Source of the DNA: UBA2428 sp002343545
GTDB lineage: Bacteria; Bdellovibrionota; UBA2428
Reading direction: 5' to 3'
NCBI GenBank assembly: GCA_937952285.1
Contig: CALFZE010000093.1
Span: 1 to 22,272 of the forward strand
DNA: 22,272 nucleotides
In this document: positions 14,396 to 21,076 of the stretch, piece after piece
Position numbering within the stretch: the stretch's first letter is position 1
How the letters are laid out: each line of letters starts with the position of its first letter
Program-made: the position numbers and the translations under genes
The notes under the pieces: model-generated
What the model was told of the DNA's origin: nothing
Database searches by the model: none
What the model saw: the letters and a program-made list of their open reading frames with translations, nothing else

Positions 14396-14917
14396 CTAAG
14401 GATAAAGACTTTTCTCAAGAACGATCGTTTGAGACCGGATATTTCCGTTCTCGTAGGGCTTAGACACTCCTGTCGATACGAACCCACATCTCTCCCAAAA
14501 TGAGCGGACCTGAGCGTTCGACTCAACGACACCAATACGAATCGTAGACATTCCGTCCCATCCTCGCACGACGTCCTCGATCAATCTGTAAGCCCTCCGG
14601 CCAAGGCCCTGCGCCTGAAATTTTTCAGAAAGGATCAGAAGCCCGAGCATTGCGACGCGGGCATCCGGGTATCCACGAATGAGATCAATGAAGCCGATAA
14701 GTTTGTCTTTAAGGTAGATTCCGAACACGAACTTGTTCGCAAATTCGACACCCGGCGGAAGGGCCACGAAGACGGCTTCGGCATCGGTTGAAAGGGGAAG
14801 CGCACCCGAGATCCGCATTGAGTAGGTGGGCGCGGCCTCAAGTATTCTCTGGAGAGCCTCCGCGTCTGTATCGCGACTCAATCGCTTGAGACAAAGGATC
14901 GCTTCGATAGTTCCCAT
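14396..14917 (-). CDS. GNAT-family N-acetyltransferase
   Basis: A 173-residue protein. The GNAT core is clear: the strand ARVAMLGLLILSEKF, then the acetyl-CoA pyrophosphate loop QAQGLG (101-106, the Q/R-x-x-G-x-G/A motif), the helix RRAYRLIEDVV, the strand IRIGVVESN, and AQVRSFWERCGFVSTG. It transfers acetyl from acetyl-CoA to an amine on a small molecule or protein; the acceptor cannot be told. It fits exactly between R1 and R2, 3 bp from the former and about 33 bp from the latter. Single GNAT genes of this kind are common cargo of mobile cassettes. No strong ribosome-binding site precedes the ATG at 14917. Confidence 0.88.
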   Translation of the reverse strand: MGTIEAILCLKRLSRDTDAEALQRILEAAPTYSMRISGALPLSTDAEAVFVALPPGVEFANKFVFGIYLKDKLIGFIDLIRGYPDARVAMLGLLILSEKFQAQGLGRRAYRLIEDVVRGWDGMSTIRIGVVESNAQVRSFWERCGFVSTGVSKPYENGNIRSQTIVLEKSLYP

Positions 14918-14950
14918 TTGGTCTATCTGTATATCTTGGAAAATATGGGA

Positions 14951-14990
14951 TTTCTAAAGTGGCGCACCCAACTGGCGGACTTTAGAACTG
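14951..14990. repeat. tRNA-Arg-derived repeat R2
   Basis: Positions 14951-14975 are identical, over 25 bp, to 16120-16144, which spans the 3' end of the tRNA-Arg gene plus nine flanking bases. The remaining bases, 14976-14990, are shared with R1 and R3 but not with the tRNA. Perfect 9-bp inverted arms, TTCTAAAGT (14952-14960) and ACTTTAGAA (14979-14987), enclose 18 bp. Confidence 0.85.
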
Positions 14991-15147
14991 CTTCAGAGCG
15001 GCGTAGCCGTCTAACTTTTAAACCCCTGGCCGACAAAAACTGTCTAAGCCCTAAGGGAGTCTCAAGATATTCACTAGATGAAGTGGCTAGTATTGGCCCT
15101 AAAACTGCAAGACAGGTCACAACCTAAAAAAGCCTAAAGGAGTATCT

Positions 15148-15471
15148 ATGTTGAAATCCGCAATGTTTCTCGGCGCATTGATAGCGGGGCTGCCGGCCTT
15201 GGCGCAAGACCTTCCCGTTTGCTATTATAAAATTGGTCCCAACAAAGTTAAGATCGATTCCGCGGGACGTGCGACTGAAAAGACCGACATGAATCAGGTC
15301 GAGTTCAAGGTTCGTATCTACAAAGGAACCAAAAGGGTCGAGTGGGAGCCCACCTGGGGGACCTCGCCGAACTACCCTGTGGTCGGTTACCAACTGATCA
15401 ATGCCATCGACGAAGCCGTCGAGAAGATTCAGAAGCTCGTCGCTTCCGGTGAATGCAACTCGATCTACTAA
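15148..15471 (+). CDS. Small secreted protein
   Basis: A 107-residue protein with a signal peptide (MLKSAMFLGALIAGLPALAQ) and AAAGGAG before its ATG. The mature chain of about 87 residues has two cysteines (VCYYK near the start and GECNSIY at the end) that could form a disulfide, and strand-like stretches (QVEFKVRIYKG, KRVEWEPTW). The C-terminal helix is INAIDEAVEKIQKLVAS. No known family is recognised. It has a 157-bp leader after R2 and its own perfect terminator before R3, so it is a self-contained unit. It is periplasmic or secreted; its function is unknown. Confidence 0.75.
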   Translation: MLKSAMFLGALIAGLPALAQDLPVCYYKIGPNKVKIDSAGRATEKTDMNQVEFKVRIYKGTKRVEWEPTWGTSPNYPVVGYQLINAIDEAVEKIQKLVASGECNSIY

Positions 15472-15501
15472 CCGCGGGATTAGAAAACTCAGAGATCGCT
15501 G

Positions 15502-15545
15502 AAACAAAGCCCTCGTGCGACGCTTGTTGTACGAGGGCTTTGTTT
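15502..15545. terminator. Strong bidirectional terminator
   Basis: AAACAAAGCCCTCGT (15502-15516) and ACGAGGGCTTTGTTT (15531-15545) form a perfect 15-bp stem with a 14-nt loop. The stem ends in a T-rich arm and TATTTC follows. The A-rich left arm makes it symmetrical, so it can act on both strands. It ends the small secreted-protein gene. Confidence 0.92.
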
Positions 15546-15598
15546 ATTTCCCGTAGTTCGAAACCCGTCGGACGGTCTCGTCACAACTGAATGAATTA

Positions 15599-15651
15599 TT
15601 TGGCTTTATAAAGTGGCGCACCCAACTGGCGGACTTTAGAACTGAGTGCGC
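15599..15651. repeat. tRNA-Arg-derived repeat R3
   Basis: Gap-free partner of R1 (47 of 53 identical). Its core TGGCGCACCCAACTGG is identical to the last 16 bases of the tRNA-Arg gene read on this strand. The inverted arms TAAAGT and ACTTTA enclose 18 bp. It ends 21 bp before the stop codon of the next minus-strand gene, the same kind of position R1 has next to the GNAT gene. Confidence 0.85.
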
Positions 15652-15671
15652 CGACCTGAAGACTAAAACAT

Positions 15672-15956
15672 TCAGTTAGATTCGGATAGGAGACAAGATC
15701 CCACGGGCAAGTATCGTGTGAATCGGACCGTCTTGCCCGTCGCCTCGCCGTTCTGGCCGGTTTCCTGCGCGGTGTAAGATAGGATATAGAAACTGACGTC
15801 TTTCCCCGGAAGAGTCAGTTGGTAGCGGTTTTCTTTATCAGTGAGACGTTCATGAATGGAAACGCCGTTCACGGCGCAAGAAACTACCAATTCTTTAGCG
15901 AAAGCACCGGTCATGGACATCGCGCAGACACCGAGCAAAGCAAGATATTTTTTCAT
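15672..15956 (-). CDS. Small secreted protein
   Basis: A 94-residue protein with a signal peptide (MKKYLALLGVCAMSMTGAFA, cleavage before KEL) and a strong GAGGAGG before its ATG. The mature chain of about 74 residues is strand-rich, with LVVSCAVNGVSIHERL, YQLTLPGKDVSFYILSYTAQE and KTVRFTRYLPVGSCLLSESN. Two cysteines near the ends of the chain may form a disulfide that closes the fold. No family is recognised. It occupies the interval between R3 and the tRNA gene. Like its neighbour at 15148 it is small, exported and two-cysteine, but I see no sequence similarity between them. Confidence 0.75.
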   Translation of the reverse strand: MKKYLALLGVCAMSMTGAFAKELVVSCAVNGVSIHERLTDKENRYQLTLPGKDVSFYILSYTAQETGQNGEATGKTVRFTRYLPVGSCLLSESN

Positions 15957-16119
15957 TTGTTCTCCTCCTCAACAACATACATTGGACTAGCTCGTCGTTG
16001 CACCAATGGACCGTCAATATACCAACCGCTTACGGGTACGTGGCTGCCGGTTGTCAGATGAAGGCATCGAGTTCGAAACCATCGAAAATGGTCTCTCTCA
16101 AACTTATGAATTTTCTGAA

Positions 16120-16144
16120 TTTCTAAAGTGGCGCACCCAACTGG
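16120..16144. repeat. Original tRNA-end copy of the repeat (R4)
   Basis: These 25 bp comprise nine bases of tRNA downstream flank (TTTCTAAAG) and the last 16 bases of the tRNA-Arg gene. All 25 recur identically at 14951-14975. Because the flank is shared too, the duplication is of a site larger than the gene end, as expected of an attachment site. The part shared by R1-R3 beyond ACTGG is absent here. Confidence 0.75.
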
Positions 16145-16205
16145 GATCGAACCAATAACCTTCAGATTCGTAGTCTGATGCTCTATCCAATTGAGCTATG
16201 GGTGC
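16129..16205 (-). tRNA. tRNA-Arg (anticodon ACG)
   Basis: A 77-nt gene with encoded CCA. The acceptor arms GCACCCA and TGGGTGC pair over 7 bp. The D-arm GCTC/GAGC, the anticodon arm TCAGA-CTACGAA-TCTGA with anticodon ACG, and the T-arm ATTGG-TTCGATC-CCAGT are all complete. It reads CGN arginine codons after A34 is deaminated to inosine. It lies 85 bp downstream of tadA on the same strand. Its 3' end is the source of repeats R1-R4. A weak sigma-70-like pair (TTGATT, then TTATCC after 16 bp) lies upstream, so it may have its own promoter or be read through from tadA. Confidence 0.97.
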
Positions 16206-16290
16206 ACGATTGGAGAAGCCAAGGGATAAGCCCAAAGACACACGGAATCAAGAAAAAAGCGGCAGAAGATATTTTAATTATTTCCAAGCC

Positions 16291-16773
16291 TTACGTGGCA
16301 CGTTTCGAACGAAAGAAGGCCTTCAGCTGCTCCCGGCAGTCTTCCTCGAGGACTCCGCCTATGAGCTCCATGCGGTGATTGAGTCGAGCATCGTCGTGGA
16401 TGCTGTAAAGCGAGCCCGTCGCGCCCGCCTTCGGGTCGCTCGCGCCGAACACGATGCGGTCAATCCTCGAAAGCGAGAGCGCGCCGGCGCACATCACGCA
16501 AGGCTCAAGCGTGACGACCAAGGTAAAGCCCGTCATACGCCACTGCTTTTCGAGCTCGGAAGCCCGCTGAAGCGCGATGACCTCGGCGTGCGCCGTGGGA
16601 TCCTTGCGGATCTCGCGTTCGTTGTGGGCCTCGGCGATGATCTTGCCGTCCAGGTTGACGACGAGCGCGCCGATCGGCACGTCGCCCTTGGCTTCGGCGA
16701 TCGCGGCGAGCTCCATCGCCCGCCGCATGTAGACGCTCCAGTCCCGATCGGAGCGCGAAAGCTTGGGTTTCAC
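16291..16773 (-). CDS. tadA: tRNA-specific adenosine deaminase
   Basis: A 160-residue protein. The zinc-deaminase signature is complete: HAE with His62 and the proton-shuttling Glu64, and PCVMCAGA with Cys92 and Cys95. DVPIGALVV and FGASDPKAGA are typical TadA segments. TadA converts A34 to inosine in tRNA-Arg(ACG), allowing one tRNA to read CGU, CGC and CGA. The gene begins 16 bp after serS, on the same strand, and its substrate tRNA gene follows 85 bp after the stop. It is therefore probably the end of the nuoN to tadA operon. Confidence 0.95.
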   Translation of the reverse strand: MKPKLSRSDRDWSVYMRRAMELAAIAEAKGDVPIGALVVNLDGKIIAEAHNEREIRKDPTAHAEVIALQRASELEKQWRMTGFTLVVTLEPCVMCAGALSLSRIDRIVFGASDPKAGATGSLYSIHDDARLNHRMELIGGVLEEDCREQLKAFFRSKRAT

Positions 16774-16789
16774 CGTGAACCCGACCCGC

Positions 16790-18115
16790 CTAGCGGATGC
16801 CCTTAATGACTTCGAGGCCGCCCATGTACGGACGAAGGACCGTGGGAACCTCGATGTCGCCGTTCTCGAGCTGGTAGTTCTCCATGACCGCGACGAGCGT
16901 GCGGCCGACCGCGAGACCCGATCCGTTCAGCGTGTGCACGAACTGGGTTCCTTTGCCGCCCTTCGGCTTGAAGCGGATTTTGGAGCGGCGCGCTTGGAAG
17001 TCGCCGCAGTCCGAGCACGACGAGATCTCGCGATAGCAACCACGGCCACCGCCCTGGACGTCAAAGACGGAACCCGGCAGCCAAACCTCGATGTCGTAGG
17101 TCTTGCGCGAATTGAAACCCATATCGCCCGTGCAAAGGTGGATCGTTCGGTAGGGGATTTCGAGCTTCTTGAGCACGTCCTCGGCGTCGGCCACCATGCC
17201 TTCGAGCTCCGCCAGGCTTTCCTCGGGGCGCGTGAACTTCACGAGCTCAACCTTGTGGAACTGGTGCTGGCGAATGAGGCCTTTGGTGTCTTTGCCGTAG
17301 GAGCCCGCTTCGGAACGGAAGCAGGGGGTGAACGACATGAATTTTTTCGGAAGGATCTCGTCGGGAACGATTTCGCCCGCGAAAAGGCTCGTCACCGGAA
17401 CCTCCGCCGTCGGGATGAGGTACTTGTCCTGGCCCTCAAGCTTGAACACGTCCTCGACGAACTTCGGAAACTGGCCGATGCCGTACATCGTCGCGGCGTT
17501 CACCATGTAAGGAGGATTGATCTCCTCGTAGCCTTTGCCGCGGTGGAGATCGAGCATGAAGCTCGCGAGCGCGCGCTCGAGTTGAGCGAGGCCGCCGCGC
17601 AAGAAGGTGAAACGAGCGCCACTCGTCTTGGCGGCGCGCTCGAAGTCGAGCAGGCCGTTTTTCTCGCCGACTTCGTCGTGGCTCAGCGGCTGGAACGAGA
17701 ACTTGCGTTTTTCGCCCCATTCGCGCACGACCGGGTTGTCTTTCTCGCTTTTGCCGACCGGGACGCTCTCGTGCGGCCAGTTCGGAATGATCTCGAGCGC
17801 CCGCTCGAAGCGCGCGTCGATCTCGACGAAACCGCCTTCGACCGCTTCGATCCGTTTGCCGATCTCCTTGCCCTTTTCGATAAGGGACTGGGCTTCGGCC
17901 TTCTGGCCGCCCTTCATGAGCTTCGCGACCTGCTCCGAAACGACGTTTCGCTCGGCCTTGAGCGCGTCGGCTTCGGTTTGCGACTTCACGCGATCTTTCG
18001 AGAGCGTCTCGATGGAGTCCAAGAATTTCGCGACGTCCGCCGACGACAGGCCGCGATCTCCGTAGGACTTACGGAAAGCGTCGGGGTTCTGAACGATTCT
18101 TCTCCAATCAAGCAT
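16790..18115 (-). CDS. serS: Seryl-tRNA synthetase
   Basis: A 441-residue class II synthetase that charges tRNA-Ser. The N-terminal ~110 residues form the long coiled-coil arm that holds the tRNA variable arm. Class II motif 2 is FRSEAGSYGKDTKGLIRQHQF (~266-287). TAEVP (236-240) and the motif 3 region NGSGLAVGRTLVAVMENYQ (~397-415) are intact. Compared with common bacterial forms, the loop before YREISSCS (about residues 348-360, SVFDVQGGGRGC) appears longer and glycine-rich. It starts 6 bp after the TPR gene and is followed by tadA after 16 bp. Confidence 0.97.
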   Translation of the reverse strand: MLDWRRIVQNPDAFRKSYGDRGLSSADVAKFLDSIETLSKDRVKSQTEADALKAERNVVSEQVAKLMKGGQKAEAQSLIEKGKEIGKRIEAVEGGFVEIDARFERALEIIPNWPHESVPVGKSEKDNPVVREWGEKRKFSFQPLSHDEVGEKNGLLDFERAAKTSGARFTFLRGGLAQLERALASFMLDLHRGKGYEEINPPYMVNAATMYGIGQFPKFVEDVFKLEGQDKYLIPTAEVPVTSLFAGEIVPDEILPKKFMSFTPCFRSEAGSYGKDTKGLIRQHQFHKVELVKFTRPEESLAELEGMVADAEDVLKKLEIPYRTIHLCTGDMGFNSRKTYDIEVWLPGSVFDVQGGGRGCYREISSCSDCGDFQARRSKIRFKPKGGKGTQFVHTLNGSGLAVGRTLVAVMENYQLENGDIEVPTVLRPYMGGLEVIKGIR

Positions 18116-18121
18116 GACTTC

Positions 18122-21076
18122 TCACTCCACATTAAACGGCGGGCTGCCGATCTTTCTTCTTAAAACGGCTGAATCCGGAGCGCCAGGCAAGAGCTCCAGA
18201 TAGGTCTCGTAGTACTTCTTGGACTCCGCGAACTGGGACTCCTGCTCGAAGACCGCGCCCAGTACGTAGTAAGGCTCGGCCGTCTTCGGGCTGGCCTTGA
18301 TCGCGCTCGCCGCGAAACTCCGCGCGTTCGCGAAATCCCGCAGCGCCAGGTAGGCTTGCGAAAGACGAGTCATCACGCGCGGATCCCCGTGAAAATCACT
18401 CGAAAAGCTCTGGAAGAGTTTGGGAACTTCCTGAGGCGCGTTGATCTTCAGCAAAAATTCGGAAGCTTCGATGAAGGAAGCGATGACGGCCGGGCGGGCT
18501 TCGATCTCGCGCCGATACATCGCGGCGGCTTCCTGCACCCGGCCCGCCTTGTCGTAGGCGCGGGCCGCCAGGAGCCAGATCTCCGGATATCCCGGCTCGA
18601 CGCGACCGGCGGCTTCGAACGATTGACCTGCCTCGAGGTAGCGCTTCTGCTCTTCGAAAATCTTCGCGATCTTGACCCGGCCCTCGGCCGCGCGGGGCCG
18701 ATCCCGACCCGCCCGCGAATAGAACGCGACGGCCGAATCGTAGTTGCCCTGCTTGGCGTAGAGATCGCCGAGTTTGAGCCGAAGTTCGTAGGACTTCGGA
18801 AAGACGGCGATCGAGTCGCGAACGTAGCTAACCGCATCGGTCAGAAGGTCCATCGCCACGAGCGCGTCGGCGTACGCCAAGCGCAGGTGGATCGCCGCCG
18901 GATCGGCATCGGTAAGGGCCTTCAGGTCGCCGATCGACTTCTTCGCATCGATTCCCGCGAGAATGCTGCAGTGGAAGAGAAGAAGCTGCGCGCGTTGCTT
19001 CAGCTCGCCCGCGCCGTGGTTGAACGCGAGGGTCGCCGAACGAAGGCAATCCACGTTCTTGCCCTGTTCGAGCCAGTGACGCGCTAGGAAGAAGTGGCCC
19101 CAGGCATCCTGCGGCGCTTGCTTAAGGTAAGCTTGAAAATCCTGCGTTGCCTTGTCGGGATCGCGCGCGATGGAATGCAAGACGCCGCTGAACTTGAGAT
19201 CCTCGGGCACGCTCGCGCGCGCCTGAACGACGCGATCCAAAGCATCGAGCGCTTCGTCGAAGCGATAGAGTTTCGCGTTCGCCCAAACGAGTCCGCCCTG
19301 GGCCCGCACGTTCGCGGGTTCGAGCTTCGCCACGCTCCCGAAGACTTCGCGCGCCTTGGTAAAGTTTCCGTCGAGCGCCCAATGCTCGGCCGTCGTGAGC
19401 AGCGCCGTCGCGCCGTTTGGGACGACTTGACCGAGGACTTCCAGCACCGCGAGGTCGCTCGCATTCAGTACGCCCTTCTCCGAGCGGGCGAGGATCTCCT
19501 GAAGAATCGAGCTCGTGCTCAGCCCCTCCGCTTCGAAGTCCCACCAGGCTTTCGGGTCGATCGATTTTTCCTCGAGCATCCGACGGTTGTCGCGCGCACG
19601 GCTGGCGGTCTCCTGCCGAGCGAAGTTGTTCAGGAAGCTTTCGTAGTTCTTCCAGTAGAGAGTCTGGAAGGAATGCGGATAAAGGCTGAGCGACGAAAGG
19701 CCGGCCAGATAGAATCTCTGCGCGTTCTGCACCCGATTGGCCCGCACGTTGGCGAGCGCCGAAACGAGCCAAAGCTGCAAGCTCCGCGGATCCTCGTAGG
19801 CCAACTGTACGAGCCAGTTTCCGACTTCGGCGGGTTTCGCACTAAGAGCCGCGCGGGCCTTCGCGCCGAGATCCAAGACCAAGCTATCGAGTTCGCTTCC
19901 GGCGACGATCGAACGAAAAGCCCCCTTGCCATCCTGCGCGACCCAAGCGAACCAAGCCGCTTCGTCGGCCAGCGCTTTGGCGAGCGGCGACTCCCCGGCG
20001 GCGGCGAGACTAGGCACGGCTTCCTCGAAACGCCCTTCGATCATGTCACGGGCGCCCTTGAAGAGGGCCAGCATCTGCGCCGGCACGAGCCCGCGCGTGA
20101 CGAGCTCGTCGAAGATCACGCGAGAGTCGCGCAACAGATTCGCCGAGAGGCCCGGCGATACGGGTTCCAAGCAGGCCGAAAGCCAAAGCGCGTCCCAGGC
20201 CAAGCGACCCCAATGCGAGGCGAGGCCGAGGATCTTCGGATCGGTCTCGGCGACGGCCTCGCGAAAATCCGCGAGCCACACGTGAGCGCCTTCGCCTTCG
20301 GGCAATGGCCAACCCGGAACGCCTTCGAGCTGCGCCGGCAAAGCGGGTATCGCAAAGCTCTGTCCGGCGACGAGCGCCTCGATGGAGCGAAAATAAGCGA
20401 GTTTCGAAGCGCCGAGCGTGAGGGGACCGGCGGGCCGGTTGTCGGGGGCCGAATTTTTTTGGCCGACGAAGTAAAGCCCGCCGCCCAGGGCGGCGACAAC
20501 GGCGAGCGGCAAGACCCACTTCGGCCGACCGCTCGAGGCCTCCGTTCGAGGCGCCGGAGGAGATGGCATCGCTTCCGGGGGCGACGCGAGGGAAGTGGGT
20601 ACGGGCGGGCGGGTCGATCCGGACGGCGCGGATGTGCGAGGCGCCACCTCCGGGCGGGACGCGGGCGCGGAAGGGGAAGGCGCGGGGGCCGAAGGAAGCT
20701 TCGGAGTGAGCGCGTTCTTAGCGGCGACGATCTGCGTACGTTCGTCTTCCGATTCGTCCGCCGGTCGAGAAGCGACGACCGCCGGGGCCGAGGGAAGGTC
20801 CTTCTTCTTGGGCGCCGGAACGCCAAGTAAAGCTTCCTGCAAAGCATCGAAAAACTCGGTGTCGGAGCTCAGGGGCCGCCAAGCGCTTTCGCCCTCGACA
20901 AGAACCGACTCGTCTCCCTTGAGACGCCCTTCGACGATGAACTTCAATAACTCGACCCGACTGTAGGGCCCGTAGATCTTGCCCGACGACATCCGGATTT
21001 GGATGCGTCGGTCCGACCCTACGATCGTCGTTTCGGAGCGACCGATTTTGAAGATCCGAGAATTATCATCCGTCAT
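18122..21076 (-). CDS. GYF-domain, single-TM, TPR protein
   Basis: A 984-residue protein in clear parts. Residues ~31-72 form a GYF_2-like domain (GKIYGPYSRVELLKFIVEGRL, then DESVLVEGESAWRPL). Residues ~80-180 are a Pro/Ser/Ala-rich linker. A single membrane helix (WVLPLAVVAALGGGLYFVG, ~187-205) follows. The remaining ~780 residues are helical repeats, with good TPR units in the last 500 (for example AEGRVKIAKIFEEQKRYLEAGQSFEAAG and TAEPYYVLGAVFEQESQFAESKKYYETY). The topology is probably a cytoplasmic GYF domain with the repeats in the periplasm, as a scaffold. The ATG at 21076 overlaps the nuoN TGA by four bases, so translation is likely coupled. The link to respiration or translation genes is unclear. 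Confidence 0.8.
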   Translation of the reverse strand: MTDDNSRIFKIGRSETTIVGSDRRIQIRMSSGKIYGPYSRVELLKFIVEGRLKGDESVLVEGESAWRPLSSDTEFFDALQEALLGVPAPKKKDLPSAPAVVASRPADESEDERTQIVAAKNALTPKLPSAPAPSPSAPASRPEVAPRTSAPSGSTRPPVPTSLASPPEAMPSPPAPRTEASSGRPKWVLPLAVVAALGGGLYFVGQKNSAPDNRPAGPLTLGASKLAYFRSIEALVAGQSFAIPALPAQLEGVPGWPLPEGEGAHVWLADFREAVAETDPKILGLASHWGRLAWDALWLSACLEPVSPGLSANLLRDSRVIFDELVTRGLVPAQMLALFKGARDMIEGRFEEAVPSLAAAGESPLAKALADEAAWFAWVAQDGKGAFRSIVAGSELDSLVLDLGAKARAALSAKPAEVGNWLVQLAYEDPRSLQLWLVSALANVRANRVQNAQRFYLAGLSSLSLYPHSFQTLYWKNYESFLNNFARQETASRARDNRRMLEEKSIDPKAWWDFEAEGLSTSSILQEILARSEKGVLNASDLAVLEVLGQVVPNGATALLTTAEHWALDGNFTKAREVFGSVAKLEPANVRAQGGLVWANAKLYRFDEALDALDRVVQARASVPEDLKFSGVLHSIARDPDKATQDFQAYLKQAPQDAWGHFFLARHWLEQGKNVDCLRSATLAFNHGAGELKQRAQLLLFHCSILAGIDAKKSIGDLKALTDADPAAIHLRLAYADALVAMDLLTDAVSYVRDSIAVFPKSYELRLKLGDLYAKQGNYDSAVAFYSRAGRDRPRAAEGRVKIAKIFEEQKRYLEAGQSFEAAGRVEPGYPEIWLLAARAYDKAGRVQEAAAMYRREIEARPAVIASFIEASEFLLKINAPQEVPKLFQSFSSDFHGDPRVMTRLSQAYLALRDFANARSFAASAIKASPKTAEPYYVLGAVFEQESQFAESKKYYETYLELLPGAPDSAVLRRKIGSPPFNVE

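Larger units (their letters stand above)
14340..16205. other. Accessory gene row with tRNA-derived repeats
   Basis: Three intervals of roughly 600, 655 and 515 bp, each holding a single gene, are bounded by R1, R2, R3 and the tRNA-Arg gene itself. The gene orientations are minus, plus, minus. The bases look more AT-rich than the flanks. No integrase, transposase or resolvase gene lies inside the window. The layout suggests serial site-specific insertion at the tRNA 3' end, or integron-like cassettes. Confidence 0.6.

Noticed and set aside
14918..15127. 69-codon plus-strand frame running through R2
   Set aside because: About a quarter of it is a translation of the repeat (KWRTQLADFRT). It has no ribosome-binding site, and similar chance frames cross every repeat copy.
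14340..15651. CRISPR array interpretation of the repeats
   Set aside because: The copies are 600-655 bp apart with genes between them, not 30-40 bp spacers, and no cas genes are present.
16120..16144. Classical integron attC reading of the core (ACCCAAC resembles RYYYAAC)
   Set aside because: This stretch is simply the T-stem of the tRNA. Only one of the four expected attC boxes is found, the gene orientations are mixed, and no integrase is seen. Only a looser cassette analogy is kept.
16763..18163. 466-codon plus-strand frame
   Set aside because: Antisense to serS; composed of repetitive Arg/Leu/Asp/Glu text typical of a shadow frame.
19094..20830. 578-codon plus-strand frame
   Set aside because: Antisense to the TPR gene; Arg/Glu-rich with no recognisable fold or ribosome-binding site.
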